NCBI RefSeq assembly: GCF_013618625.1
Contig: NZ_JABRWO010000012.1
Coordinates: forward strand, 1-64,000
DNA length: 64,000 nt
Direction: 5' to 3'
Source: Bremerella alba
Lineage (GTDB): Bacteria > Planctomycetota > Planctomycetia > Pirellulales > Pirellulaceae
Shown piece after piece: positions 8,628 to 17,402 of this stretch. The notes under the pieces were generated by a model. It saw nothing but the letters and a program-made list of their open reading frames with translations. It was not told where the DNA came from and made no database searches. Both the position numbers and the translations under genes were made by a program. Within the stretch, counting starts at the first letter, position 1; every line of letters begins with the position of its first letter.

Positions 8628-9413
8628 TTAGCGCCACTCCGGATCGCGTTTCTCGACAAACGCTGCGAGGCCTTCCTTGGCGGCGTCGGTTGTGCGGCTG
8701 GTGGCGCTGGCAGCGGCACCTAGCGAGATCAACATTTCCAGTTGTTCGCCGACCGTTTCGTTCAGATGCTTCTTGGTAAGCTGAATGGCCTGAGGTGCCG
8801 CCTCGGCGATGTGCTTGGTCAGTTCGGCCGCATACGCCCAAAGGTTGTTCGTGGGGACGATCTCGTCGTAGGCTCCGATCTGGACGGCTCTTTCGGCGCT
8901 GATCGTTTCACCGGTGAGCAGCAGCCGAGCCGCGTGTCGTCCGCCGGTGCGGAAGTGAAGCAGCGGCGTACAAAGCCCACTCACTATTCCGCGTTTGGGT
9001 TCCGGAAAGCCGAGCGCCGCGTCGGGTCCGGCGATGGCGATATCGGACGCCAAGACCAAGCCCGCCCCGAACCCCATCGCCGGTCCATTGACGGCCGAGA
9101 TGATTGGCTTGGGGAACAGCAGCATCAGGTGAATCAGTTCGGCAAGGCTGCTGGTGTCTTGATGCCAGCGATCGAAGTTGTCGTCTTCCTGGGCAATCTC
9201 GTTCATCTCTTCCAGGCACAAGCCTGAGCAAAACGCCGAACCACCGCCGGTCAGCACGACTGCCCGAACTTTCCGCTCGCCATGCAAGTCGCGAAAGGCC
9301 TGGATCAAATCGAAGACCATCGCTCGCGTCAACGCGTTGCGTTTCTCATCTCGGTGAATCGAGATCGTGCCTAGGTTTTGATGAACTTTGACCTGAATGA
9401 GGGGCTGAGACAT
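8628..9413 (-). CDS. Enoyl-CoA hydratase/isomerase (crotonase) family protein
   Basis: A 261-residue crotonase-fold protein. Both oxyanion-hole segments are present: GGGSAFCSGLCL (about 56-67) and NGPAMGFGAGLVLASDIA (about 109-126). The first catalytic Glu position of hydratases is kept in PEPKRG (Glu138). At the second position the expected Glu is replaced by Arg (HAARLLLTG, Arg163), so a simple hydratase is less likely than an isomerase, lyase or other crotonase activity. The ATG at 9413 is preferred over a GTG 9 bases earlier. It converges on the secreted protein gene with a 20-base gap. The substrate is not evident from the context. Confidence 0.88.
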   Translation of the reverse strand: MSQPLIQVKVHQNLGTISIHRDEKRNALTRAMVFDLIQAFRDLHGERKVRAVVLTGGGSAFCSGLCLEEMNEIAQEDDNFDRWHQDTSSLAELIHLMLLFPKPIISAVNGPAMGFGAGLVLASDIAIAGPDAALGFPEPKRGIVSGLCTPLLHFRTGGRHAARLLLTGETISAERAVQIGAYDEIVPTNNLWAYAAELTKHIAEAAPQAIQLTKKHLNETVGEQLEMLISLGAAASATSRTTDAAKEGLAAFVEKRDPEWR

Positions 9414-9522
9414 CTTGATCACGAGACCGCACGGGAAAAGGGATTTGAGTGATAGACGAGTCCTTTTATCGTAACAGTTCTGCCCGATTCCGGGGACACG
9501 AGGCCACCGCCTTGACCGCGTT

Positions 9523-9690
9523 TCCTTCCCAAGGGCGATGGCTAGGGTGAGGGTTGAGCAGTGGGTACCAACTTCCCCTCAACTCTAAACGCGTTCCTTC
9601 GATGGCGCTGGGTCTAGCGAGTAAGGGCAATCGTGGCGGGTACGCTGGTCTCCCCCTCATCCTGACCCTCTTCCCGTGGGGGAGCGGGGG
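9523..9690. repeat. Two spacer repeats between crotonase and sigma factor genes
   Basis: A worn copy at 9523-9558 (TTCCCAAGGGCGATGG then CTAGGGTGAGGG) and a fuller copy at 9650-9690 (TCCCCCTCATCCTGACCCTC facing GTGGGGGAGCGGGGG) belong to the pyrimidine/purine spacer family. The remainder of 9414-10077 holds no gene I can support. Confidence 0.5.
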
Positions 9691-10077
9691 ACAAAAAAAG
9701 GAAGGGTTGGGCGTGTTGATTTATTGCCACAGTTCGCTGGAAAACCGTGCTCGAAATAAGCATTTAAGCCTTCCGATGGAACGTTTTCCCGGTTTTCCCC
9801 GTCTAAGCATATTGCCAGAGTCTTGGTTGGAGGCAGCGAATCCAGGTGAGTTGATGGGTTTTAACCACAGATTTTAAGCCCCATTTGTTGCATCTCGACA
9901 ACATGGGCATGTTCACCTTCGCTAACCAAGATCATTGCAAACAGCTACCACAACTACACTTAGGGCAATACCTTGACGCGGGATTCTGCTTTCGGCATAG
10001 GTGCTGCGATTAACGGTGGGGTCGCCCGATCGTGCTTGTCACGGTCGTTTAAGTACCCACCGATGGAGAACGCACCC

Positions 10078-11607
10078 ATGACTCGCTCGCACGAAGCTTT
10101 CCATGAAGACGAAGATTTCGATTCGGTCTCGATCAACAACATCACAGTGATCAACGACAGCTCGGACGAAGAAGAAACCGTCGAGGAAGTGAGCCAGGTC
10201 GATGACCCGGTCCGGATGTATCTGATGCAGATGGGCGAGATCCCCATGCTGACCCGTCCCGAAGAAATCGACGCCGCCACGCAGATCGACAAATGGCGTG
10301 GACGTTTCCGTCATGCGGTCATTGCCAACGACCTGATCCTGCGTCATTCGTTTGACCTTCTTTCTAAAGTTCGCGATGGTCAACTTCGCTTGGATCGCAC
10401 CGTGGAAGTCTCGGTGACCAACGCCAAGGAAAAGAAGCTGATCATGAAGCGGATCGTGCCGAACCTGATCACCCTGGAAGGCATGCTCGAAGCCAACAAC
10501 GCCGATTACCGTGTGGCGATCTCGAAGAAGGCCAATCCGGCCGATCGTCAGGCAGCCTGGAAACGCTTGACCCGTCGCCGTGCGAAAGCGGTTCAACTGA
10601 TCGAAGAATTGAATCTGCGAACCAACAAAGTCACACCGCAGCTGCCTAAGCTTCGCGAGATCTCGCAGCGGATGGACACGCTGGTCGAAAACATGGAACT
10701 GGCCCGCGAGTATGGCGGCCACCTCAACGGTCAATCGCTAGAAGAGATGCAACGCGAACTGCACGGCCTGATGCGAGTCACATTAGAAAGCCCTGCCACG
10801 CTGCGTCGTCGAGTGCAACAGATCGCCGAGTTCCAGGAAGAATACGATGCGGCCAAGCGTCGTCTTTCAGCCGGCAACCTGCGTTTGGTCGTGTCGATCG
10901 CCAAGAAGTATCGTAACCGTGGCCTCAGCTTTTTAGACCTCATCCAAGAAGGCAACACCGGCCTGATGCGTGCGGTCGACAAGTTCGAGCACGAACGTGG
11001 TTACAAGTTCAGCACCTACGCGACCTGGTGGATTCGTCAGGCCATTACCCGAGCGATCGCCGATCAAAGCCGCACGATTCGCGTTCCGGTTCACATGATC
11101 GACACCATGGGCAAGGTTCGTACCGTGACCCGCGAGTTAGTTCAGGAACTGGGCCGCGAGCCTTCGCCGGAGGAAGTCGCTCAGCGGATGGGCATCTCGA
11201 ACGAAGATGCCAAGGTCATCTGCAAGATGAACCGTAACCCGCTCTCGCTCGACCAACCGGTCGGCGATCACGACGACAGTTTCTTTGGCGAGTTCCTGGA
11301 AGATCATCGGGATGTCGATCCGCTGTACGAAACCCATCAGCAGGCCCTCAAAGAACGATTGGGCGAGGTGATGCAACACTTGAACCACCGCGAACGCGAG
11401 ATCATTCGCCTGCGTTACGGCCTGACCGATGGCTACTCGTATACGCTGGAAGAAGTGGGCAAGATCTTCAGCGTGACTCGCGAACGTGTTCGCCAAATCG
11501 AATCGAAGGCCGTCCGCAAGCTGCAACAGCCGTACCGCTCGCGTGGGCTGGCCAGCTTCCTGGAAGGGGCCGAAGACCTACTTGCCGACACGGCGGAAAC
11601 CGCCTAG
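10078..11607 (+). CDS. rpoD: RNA polymerase sigma factor, sigma-70 (RpoD) type
   Basis: A sigma-70-family factor of 509 residues that directs RNA polymerase to -35/-10 promoters. The acidic N-terminus leads into region 1.2 ([20 protein letters not shown]). A non-conserved segment follows, then region 2 with [35 protein letters not shown] and [14 protein letters not shown]. Region 3 ([15 protein letters not shown]) and region 4 with [20 protein letters not shown] complete it. The second ATG at 10078 is chosen because a GGAG lies 8 bases upstream; the ATG at 10063 has none. It is a group 1 or close group 2 sigma; planctomycetes carry several, so whether it is the essential one is not certain. 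Confidence 0.9.
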   Translation: MTRSHEAFHEDEDFDSVSINNITVINDSSDEEETVEEVSQVDDPVRMYLMQMGEIPMLTRPEEIDAATQIDKWRGRFRHAVIANDLILRHSFDLLSKVRDGQLRLDRTVEVSVTNAKEKKLIMKRIVPNLITLEGMLEANNADYRVAISKKANPADRQAAWKRLTRRRAKAVQLIEELNLRTNKVTPQLPKLREISQRMDTLVENMELAREYGGHLNGQSLEEMQRELHGLMRVTLESPATLRRRVQQIAEFQEEYDAAKRRLSAGNLRLVVSIAKKYRNRGLSFLDLIQEGNTGLMRAVDKFEHERGYKFSTYATWWIRQAITRAIADQSRTIRVPVHMIDTMGKVRTVTRELVQELGREPSPEEVAQRMGISNEDAKVICKMNRNPLSLDQPVGDHDDSFFGEFLEDHRDVDPLYETHQQALKERLGEVMQHLNHREREIIRLRYGLTDGYSYTLEEVGKIFSVTRERVRQIESKAVRKLQQPYRSRGLASFLEGAEDLLADTAETA

Positions 11608-11637
11608 GCATCAACCGCTCTCCGAATTGGGTGTGTG

Positions 11638-11690
11638 AAAGGACGGACGGCTCGGCGACACTAAGCCACCGTCCTTTCGCCTTTTCTTGG
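11638..11690 (+). terminator. Terminator after sigma factor gene
   Basis: AAAGGACGG (11638-11646) pairs with CCGTCCTTT (11669-11677), followed by CGCCTTTTCTT. It lies 30 bases after the rpoD stop. Confidence 0.7.
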
Positions 11691-11768
11691 CCTGCGTTTT
11701 CTGGAGCATGAAGAGAGAAGATTAGCCACAGAGGGCACAAGAGTTGAGGGAGAGGGGACAAGATTGCC

Positions 11769-12059
11769 TCAGTCTGCCAACTCTAGCTTCAGGTTGGGAT
11801 TCTCTTGGGCGGCGTCCATCAGCACGCCCAGCAGCCGCATCGCGCTGAGGTACAGATAAGGATTTCCGCATTCCCAGTTTCTGGGCCATACCAGGCACAC
11901 CGGCTGAGAGATGTCGCTGGTCGCGCAGTCGTACAACGCATCGAGGTTGCAGCCGAAGTAACTGGGGAACGCAAGATGCTGGCCCAGAAAAGCATAGATT
12001 TCTTCGACCGATTGTAGACTCTTGGGCACCACCACCCGCCGTTGCTCTGGTTCACTCAT
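11769..12059 (-). CDS. Barstar-family ribonuclease inhibitor
   Basis: A 96-residue cytoplasmic inhibitor that plugs the active site of a barnase-type RNase. The family core is clear: IYAFLGQHLAFPSYFGCNLD (about 25-44), then ALYDC, matching the barstar pattern 'L...L.FP.YFG.NLDAL.D', where the Asp and Tyr residues contact the enzyme. It ends with the usual helix and last strand (LKLELAD). Its ATG overlaps the stop of the upstream RNase by 4 bases (ATGA), so the pair is translationally coupled. This is the expected order where the inhibitor must be made with the toxin. Identification is strong. Confidence 0.92.
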   Translation of the reverse strand: MSEPEQRRVVVPKSLQSVEEIYAFLGQHLAFPSYFGCNLDALYDCATSDISQPVCLVWPRNWECGNPYLYLSAMRLLGVLMDAAQENPNLKLELAD

Positions 12060-12616
12060 GGTTTGGTTTGAACCTCTTCGAAGGTGCGGTAATGGTCGCG
12101 GGTCACGAAGATCAATCCATCGCTTGAGTAAACCAACCGCTCGGCGCCGCGATGTCCTCCGTGGTAATTCAAGTCGGCTTCAAAGTAATTGCGGCCAGAC
12201 GCACTGGGCAGTTCCCGTTCTCGGTTCATGAAACGGTCGCCGCCGATACTTTTGCCAGGGGCCACGTCGCGAAGATTTCCGTCGGATGCCTCCCAGCCCA
12301 GATCGCGGGCCTTGTTCTTCGTGATGAACGAATCAGGAAGCGTGCCGTGCTCGACCAGATGCTCGACAATCGCGACCTCTTCTGGTCCCTCAAGCACCCC
12401 TTGGTTCCACTGGGCAATGTCCGAGCCCTTTTCAGATGCCGTCGCCGGGGGCGCTGCACTCGGAGTGATGTCGACCACTTCCCCTTGCGGATCGGCGGTG
12501 GTAGTCGCATCGACTTGCGGAGTCTTCTCGCCTCCAAAGCGTTCCATCAGCGCATTGACGCCGAAAACCAGCAAGGCGATCCCGAAAACGATCAGCCGAA
12601 GTTTCATGCGGGACAT
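12056..12616 (-). CDS. Membrane-anchored barnase-type guanyl ribonuclease
   Basis: A 186-residue RNase of the barnase family. The ATG at 12616 is chosen because AAGGAG lies 6 bases upstream; an earlier ATG at 12631 lacks this. Residues 4-24 form a hydrophobic helix (anchor or signal without a clear cleavage site), then a Pro/Thr/Ala-rich linker to about residue 80. The catalytic domain runs from TLPDSFITKNKARDLGW to the end. All catalytic residues are present with exact barnase spacing: Glu146, Arg156, Arg160, His175 (barnase Glu73, Arg83, Arg87, His102). GNLRDVAPGKSIGGDRF matches the guanine-binding side. It overlaps barstar. A secreted or tethered antibacterial RNase is the likely role. Confidence 0.93.
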   Translation of the reverse strand: MSRMKLRLIVFGIALLVFGVNALMERFGGEKTPQVDATTTADPQGEVVDITPSAAPPATASEKGSDIAQWNQGVLEGPEEVAIVEHLVEHGTLPDSFITKNKARDLGWEASDGNLRDVAPGKSIGGDRFMNRERELPSASGRNYFEADLNYHGGHRGAERLVYSSDGLIFVTRDHYRTFEEVQTKP

Positions 12617-12712
12617 CCCAGACTCCTTCATGGGTTGGGGAAGATTTTAAATAATGGGGAAAGCAGGCCTCATCAAACCATCCCAGGCCGCACTGCTCAA
12701 GTCCTGCAACGG

Positions 12713-13024
12713 TCAATCGTCGCCGCCGGCCGGATCGACCGGGTCGACTTTTCCTTCCAGCACGTCGTCGGACTCGCGCTGCTTGCGTGACTCACGAATC
12801 GATTTCCCCTTCCCTTCCATAAACGGCAGGCTGATCCCCAACTGTGCCAGCGAAGCGAAAAAGATGCCTGAGAAAAAGACTTCGTCCAGGTTGCCAATGC
12901 CAGGAATGTTGTCCGGGATTTCGATGAACCCGCCAGAGAGATTGGCCAGGTAGGTCATAGAGATAAGCAGACCAAAGACGGCCAGGCAGCCACGTTTCTT
13001 ACTCGATGATTTTTCGTCGGCCAT
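12713..13024 (-). CDS. Small membrane protein, DUF1232 (YkvA)-like
   Basis: A protein of 103 residues (ATG at 13024; a GTG 15 bases earlier is possible). A basic N-terminus is followed by two membrane helices, one from about residue 12 and one from about 48. The link IEIPDNIPGIGNLDEVFFSG resembles the DUF1232 signature, in which 'D-x-IPD-x-IP-x-x-G-x-x-DD' sits between helices. The tail is charged and acidic. Function is unknown. It lies 96 bases upstream of the barnase gene on the same strand and may share its transcript, but DUF1232 proteins are not known as toxin partners. Confidence 0.6.
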   Translation of the reverse strand: MADEKSSSKKRGCLAVFGLLISMTYLANLSGGFIEIPDNIPGIGNLDEVFFSGIFFASLAQLGISLPFMEGKGKSIRESRKQRESDDVLEGKVDPVDPAGGDD

Positions 13025-13434
13025 GAGGGAGGTTTTCACACGATGAGGAAGTCCATTAGTCCGTAACTCTTATTGTAGGCACTCTCGATCTTTAAAAGCG
13101 ATCAATTTACCGATTGCTCGGCGACCGGAAGCCATCTCCTGGGACCTCCAGAAGAAGCTAGGCTCGATCCAAAACCATCTGCACAATACGAAATCGAAAC
13201 GCCTGAAAAGCGTTTTGCATGTCACCCTCAGACGAGGTGGTCCAAGCCGTTGACGGGTGATCCTCGCTTGAATTTTTGATTTTCTGACGACGCGACCGGT
13301 ACTTCTTTTCTTAACACGGGTTTAACAATAGATAGCCCCGAAGCCATTGCCAGCGAAACTGCGGGTGGCCGTATTTCAAGTCGCCAAGCTATGCACTGCA
13401 CCGTGACCATCATTCATTCGACCTGAGAGAGATT

Positions 13435-13458
13435 CATTCGGTTAACCGAAACCGAATG
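13435..13458. promoter_or_regulatory. Inverted repeat upstream of DUF4956 gene
   Basis: CATTCGGTT (13435-13443) and AACCGAATG (13450-13458) form a perfect 9-bp inverted repeat around AACCGA, with an inner GGTTAACC palindrome. It ends 22 bases before the ATG and could be an operator or leader hairpin. The rest of 13025-13480 shows no gene. Confidence 0.4.
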
Positions 13459-13480
13459 AGCATGAGAGATCAACACGCTT

Positions 13481-14191
13481 ATGGAATTTCTGGAAGTCCC
13501 TCTCTTTGATACGGACGTTTACAAGTTACTGGTCCGCTTTGGCGTTAATTTGTTTTTTCTGTCCTTGATCGTCGTGTTTGGGATTTATCCCAGCCAACGT
13601 CAGCGCGAGTTTGCTTTTACGGCGGTGATGCTGAACATCGTGGTCTTCTTTATCTGCTTCACGATGAAGAAACTCGAACTCGATTTAGGATTGGCGTTAG
13701 GTCTGTTTGCCGTGTTCGGCGTGCTTCGCTATCGCACCGATTCGATTCGTCCCAAGGAAATGACCTATCTGTTTATCGTTATCGGAATCGCCGTCATCAA
13801 TTCGTTGGCCAACAAAAAGACGAGCTACACCGAAGTGCTTCTAGTCAATTCGGTCATCTTCGCCAGCACGATGCTGAAAGAACGGGTGCTCGGATCGACT
13901 TCTAAAAACGGCAAGTCCAACGGCGACAACGCCAAAGAAGATCCCGGCACAAGCGAGAATGGGAATGGCAAGTCCTCGAAGAAGGAAAAACGTTCAAAGT
14001 ACACGATTGAATACGACCGTTTGGAATGGCTCGGCGAGGCACACCGCGAAACCTTGCTGGCCGATCTTCGCACGCGAACCGGCTTAGATGTCGAGCAGTT
14101 CGAGATCAAAACGATCGACCTTCCCAACAACAAAGCCACGCTGACCATCTGGGTTCCAGCGGTAGATTCACCTCCTGAAAACGAAACGTAA
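13481..14191 (+). CDS. DUF4956 membrane protein
   Basis: A 236-residue inner-membrane protein with about four helices in residues 15-140 and a cytoplasmic C-terminal domain. The DUF4956 hallmark is present: LGLFAVFGVLRYRTDSIRPK followed by EMTYLFIVIGIAVINSL. A Lys/Gly/Ser-rich linker (about 145-175) leads to a ferredoxin-like tail (YTIEYDRLEWLGEAHRETLL onward). In other bacteria DUF4956 genes sit with CotH and VTC-domain polyphosphate polymerase genes. Here CotH follows, but no VTC gene is seen. The molecular role is not established. Confidence 0.85.
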   Translation: MEFLEVPLFDTDVYKLLVRFGVNLFFLSLIVVFGIYPSQRQREFAFTAVMLNIVVFFICFTMKKLELDLGLALGLFAVFGVLRYRTDSIRPKEMTYLFIVIGIAVINSLANKKTSYTEVLLVNSVIFASTMLKERVLGSTSKNGKSNGDNAKEDPGTSENGNGKSSKKEKRSKYTIEYDRLEWLGEAHRETLLADLRTRTGLDVEQFEIKTIDLPNNKATLTIWVPAVDSPPENET

Positions 14192-14245
14192 CCCCAACTG
14201 CGGTCCTCGTTTCCCTTGAGTTACTACGATACGAAAGCTTCCGAT

Positions 14246-16063
14246 ATGATCCACTTATCCCGCTGCTGCGGACTTATTCTGACGATCGCACTCTCTGCGG
14301 CGGTGGCCAGTGCCCAACCGCCCGAAGGCTTTCGCGGCCCTCCAGGAGGCCCCGGCGGCTTTGGTCCGGGTGGCCCACGTGGCCCCGGCGGACCTGGTGG
14401 TCCTGGCGGAAATCAAGAAGACCGCAAGCTGGTCAAAGAATTCGACCACGACGAAAACGGTTGGCTCGATCAAAAGGAACGCGCCCAAGCACGTGTGGCT
14501 GCGAAATCAGATACCGGCCAGCGCCGTGGCTTCGGGCCTCCGGGGGGTCGCCGAGGTCGTGGTGAACGTCCGGCACCCAAGCCAGGTCCTCAGGTGACGG
14601 CGGATCAAGTCCCACAGTTTGACGACGCCGACATGTACGCCCCCAATGTGCTGAGGACCTTCTTTCTCGAGTTCGAGAACGACGACTGGGAAAAAGAGCT
14701 AGAAGACTTTCACGGCACCGATGTTGAAGTCCCGGCAACGCTAACCGTCGACGGGCAGACCTTTCCCAACGTGGGCATTCGCTTCCGCGGGGCTTCTTCG
14801 TATGGCATGGTCTCGGCCGGCCATAAGCGGTCGTTCAACGTTTCCCTTGATCTGGCCGACGACGATCAGAACCTGCACGGCTATCAGACCTTTAATCTTT
14901 TGAACTGTGCCGGCGATGCTTCGCTCATGAGCACGGTGCTTTATTCGCATATCGCCAGCGACTACCTCCCGGTCCCTAAGGCCAACCATGTCCGCGTGGT
15001 GATCAATGGCGAGAGCTGGGGCGTCTATGCCAACGTGCAGCAGTACGACAAGACGTTCATCGCCGAGCACTTCAAACCCACCAAAGGTACCCGCTGGAAG
15101 GTAAGTGGCAGTCCCCACGCCGACGGCGGCCTGCGGTACCTGGGCGAAGACCTCGAAGAGTACAAACGCCGCTACGATATGAAGTCGAACGACGGCGCCA
15201 AGGCCTGGGCTGCGTTGATCAAGCTTTGCCGGACGCTTAACGAAACCCCGCTCGACCAACTGGAAAGCGAACTCGAGCCGATGCTCGACATCGACGAGAC
15301 CCTACGTTTTCTGGCCTTGGACGTGGCGTTGGTCAACAGCGATGGCTATTGGACACGTGCCAGCGATTACTACTTGTTTCTCGACAGCGAAAAGCAGTTC
15401 CACGTGATCCCGCACGATATGAACGAAGGCTTCGAAGGAGGACGTGGCGGCAGCCGTGGTCCTGGCGGTCCCGGTGGTCCACCACCTGGCATGGGTCCAC
15501 GTGGCCCTGGCGATCAGGGACCTCCGCGCGAGGACGATCGCAATCGACGACCGATGCGTGGTGGCCCCCCTGAAGATCGCGCGGATTTTGGGCGTGGACG
15601 CCCCGACGATTTCGGACCTGGTGGCTTCCCACCTCCCGGCTTTGGCCCTGGTGGCGGACCTCCTAACGAACAAGGACCGCCACGCGGTCGGCGTGGTCCC
15701 GGCGGACCTGGGGGCCCCGGGCATGGCGGCCCCGACCTCGATCCGCTGGTCAATGTCGACAACCCACGCATGCCGCTGCGTAGCCGATTGTTGGCCGTGC
15801 CTGGCCTTCGCGAAAAGTACTTGAACTATGTTCGCGAGATCGCCGAAAAATCGATGGCCCCAGATGCGATCGAACCGGTCATCCAGCAGCACGCCCAGTT
15901 GATTGCCGAGGTCGTCGCCACCGATACCCGTAAGCTGGAATCAACCGAGGCGTTTCAATCGGCCACGTCGCTCGACCCGAACGAGCCAAGCCCTTCGTTG
16001 AAGAAGTTCTTTGATGAACGTCGCAAGTTCCTCTTGAACTATCAGGCCCCGCCGATGAAGTAA
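14246..16063 (+). CDS. Secreted CotH-family protein kinase-like with EF-hand and Gly-Pro repeats
   Basis: About 605 residues, ATG at 14246 giving a signal peptide cut near AVASAQ (a TTG 30 bases earlier is less likely). CotH proteins are atypical secreted kinases first known from spore coat phosphorylation. A collagen-like Gly-Pro-Gly stretch follows the signal, then an EF-hand-like DHDENGWLDQKE. The CotH domain follows, with GIRFRGASSYG, KRSFNVSLDLAD, FNLLNCAGD, RVVINGESWGVYANVQQYD and HDMNEGFE. A second, roughly 100-residue Gly/Pro/Arg-rich block is inserted after HDMNEGFE, before the final helical part. Its partner is probably the DUF4956 protein 54 bases upstream. Confidence 0.88.
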   Translation: MIHLSRCCGLILTIALSAAVASAQPPEGFRGPPGGPGGFGPGGPRGPGGPGGPGGNQEDRKLVKEFDHDENGWLDQKERAQARVAAKSDTGQRRGFGPPGGRRGRGERPAPKPGPQVTADQVPQFDDADMYAPNVLRTFFLEFENDDWEKELEDFHGTDVEVPATLTVDGQTFPNVGIRFRGASSYGMVSAGHKRSFNVSLDLADDDQNLHGYQTFNLLNCAGDASLMSTVLYSHIASDYLPVPKANHVRVVINGESWGVYANVQQYDKTFIAEHFKPTKGTRWKVSGSPHADGGLRYLGEDLEEYKRRYDMKSNDGAKAWAALIKLCRTLNETPLDQLESELEPMLDIDETLRFLALDVALVNSDGYWTRASDYYLFLDSEKQFHVIPHDMNEGFEGGRGGSRGPGGPGGPPPGMGPRGPGDQGPPREDDRNRRPMRGGPPEDRADFGRGRPDDFGPGGFPPPGFGPGGGPPNEQGPPRGRRGPGGPGGPGHGGPDLDPLVNVDNPRMPLRSRLLAVPGLREKYLNYVREIAEKSMAPDAIEPVIQQHAQLIAEVVATDTRKLESTEAFQSATSLDPNEPSPSLKKFFDERRKFLLNYQAPPMK

Positions 16064-16083
16064 CAGGGGACGTCGTTTCCGCA

Positions 16084-16119
16084 GTGGTTACCCAGGGCTC
16101 AACGGTCGGTGGTAACCAC
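16084..16119. terminator. Hairpin between convergent genes
   Basis: GTGGTTACC (16084-16092) and GGTAACCAC (16111-16119) form a perfect 9-bp inverted repeat between the CotH gene and the convergent gene at 16131. Without a T-run on either side, its role as terminator is only likely. Confidence 0.45.
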
Positions 16120-16130
16120 GGCGGCTAACG

Positions 16131-16529
16131 CTAAGAAATTTCGATCCCGTTTTCTTTCAACCAGGCGACCGCTTCTTCGCGGTTGTCGACTAGCTTCGTC
16201 ACCAAAGCCGGATCGCTGGTGCTGGTATCTTGAGCCCAGACTTCCCACACGATACTGTTGGAACGTCCCTGCGTCGGGGCAATCACGGCAATCACTTGCC
16301 GACCGTGGGTCTGAGAGTACTCGCGATCTTTCTCTCCCAGATAACGCATCGTCTTGTGCGAGGCTCGAAAGTCGCGGACTTCGGTCAAGTCGACCAGTTG
16401 AAATTGAAGCCCGTCGGGGTAGACGTGACCGTACAACTGTTCATCCGATTCCAGCAGATGTTCATCGGTCACCACCTCAGCAAATGTGAGAAAGACGCCG
16501 TTGTTCTGAAACTCCAAAGCAAATGGCAT
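16131..16529 (-). CDS. Hypothetical protein, possibly SpoIIAA/STAS-like fold
   Basis: A protein of 132 residues starting at the internal ATG at 16529, where the natural domain begins (MPFALEFQNNGVFLTF). Alternating strands and helices and the ending VDNREEAVAWLKEN resemble the SpoIIAA-like/STAS group of small regulatory or lipid-binding proteins. There is no signal peptide. A central HGRQVIAVIAPTQGRSN forms a strand followed by a loop. Fold assignment is by pattern only. No partner is apparent beside it. Confidence 0.6.
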   Translation of the reverse strand: MPFALEFQNNGVFLTFAEVVTDEHLLESDEQLYGHVYPDGLQFQLVDLTEVRDFRASHKTMRYLGEKDREYSQTHGRQVIAVIAPTQGRSNSIVWEVWAQDTSTSDPALVTKLVDNREEAVAWLKENGIEIS

Positions 16530-16807
16530 GCAGGCTGGCTTTCTGGGCCGACAGGGCATTTTTAGGCGGCCTGTCAGGCTACTTCTCGTTGATTAAACCT
16601 CGTCTGCCATTAAACAGGATGACCCACAACAACTCAATGCAAGGCTTGAAACTCGTCCCCAAGAATTGGCCCTGTCAGCCCACGAGGCAGCTTTTACTAG
16701 ACGCGTGCTTACCCTACCGGTATATTCCGAATCTCGGCCGCAGCCAGCCTGGCGGGCAACCGGTTTTCTGTGGCCTGAAACTCACGCACCAAGGGGGGAG
16801 ATGAACG

Positions 16808-17146
16808 ATGAGCGGAATGATTGCCAAGTCGCAAGTCCCGGTGGCCCGTCGTAGCCAATTGCCGGCCGACGTGCAGATGGGGATTGTGCAACTGAAAAAC
16901 CTGGTCAGCAGTGGGCGGGGAAAGACGTTCGGCAACATCAAGGACAACAAACGTCTGACCGGACAGCCGTTACCCAAACTCGACCAAGGCTGCGTCTACA
17001 TCGAAGGGGATGTCGGCCAAGGCCGAGTAGACCGAGGCAAACGCCGCCTGGTCTTCGAGATCGTCGAATCAACCCGACAGGTGCGTGAAATTTACTTCTC
17101 GGACGAGCACTACCTGAAAGGAAGCTTCGTACGGGTTTCTGGATGA
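16808..17146 (+). CDS. Predicted guanyl-specific ribonuclease (RNase Sa/barnase superfamily)
   Basis: A 112-residue protein with a strong GGGGGGAG site 9 bases before the ATG. Its layout follows Streptomyces RNase Sa: LPADVQMGIVQLKNLVSSG (helix), then GKTFGNIKDNKRL (substrate strand; RNase Sa has VFQNRE). The catalytic strand with Glu66 (VYIEGDV), a RGKRRLVF motif (RNase Sa RGTRR) and YFSDEHY with His101 (RNase Sa YTGDHY) follow. All catalytic types are present, though spacing between the Arg and His differs by a few residues. No signal peptide is seen, and no barstar follows directly. By-eye assignment; a structure search would settle it. Confidence 0.65.
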   Translation: MSGMIAKSQVPVARRSQLPADVQMGIVQLKNLVSSGRGKTFGNIKDNKRLTGQPLPKLDQGCVYIEGDVGQGRVDRGKRRLVFEIVESTRQVREIYFSDEHYLKGSFVRVSG

Positions 17147-17178
17147 GGGCGGGTGAAGGCTTGCCTACCAAGCAGACC

Positions 17179-17216
17179 GACGGGGTGGCACACAAAAAGC
17201 GCACCCCGTCCTTCAA
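17179..17216 (+). terminator. Terminator-like hairpin after RNase-like gene
   Basis: GACGGGGTG (17179-17187) pairs perfectly with CACCCCGTC (17202-17210), followed by CTTCAAGTTTCTT. The weak T-run makes termination probable rather than certain. Confidence 0.55.
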
Positions 17217-17402
17217 GTTTCTTCCGGTGTGCCCGTGTCACGCGACCGACTGCGATTAACCAGTCTGGCCTGCGGCAACTCTATCTAAGGCCTGAACACG
17301 TGCCATAAGAAGGAAGTCTTTTCCGCCACCTCTTGGGGATTTTCATAATATAGTTGTTTTAGTATCGGAGTTACGGAACCTCCACCCCAGCCAGGAACGA
17401 CT

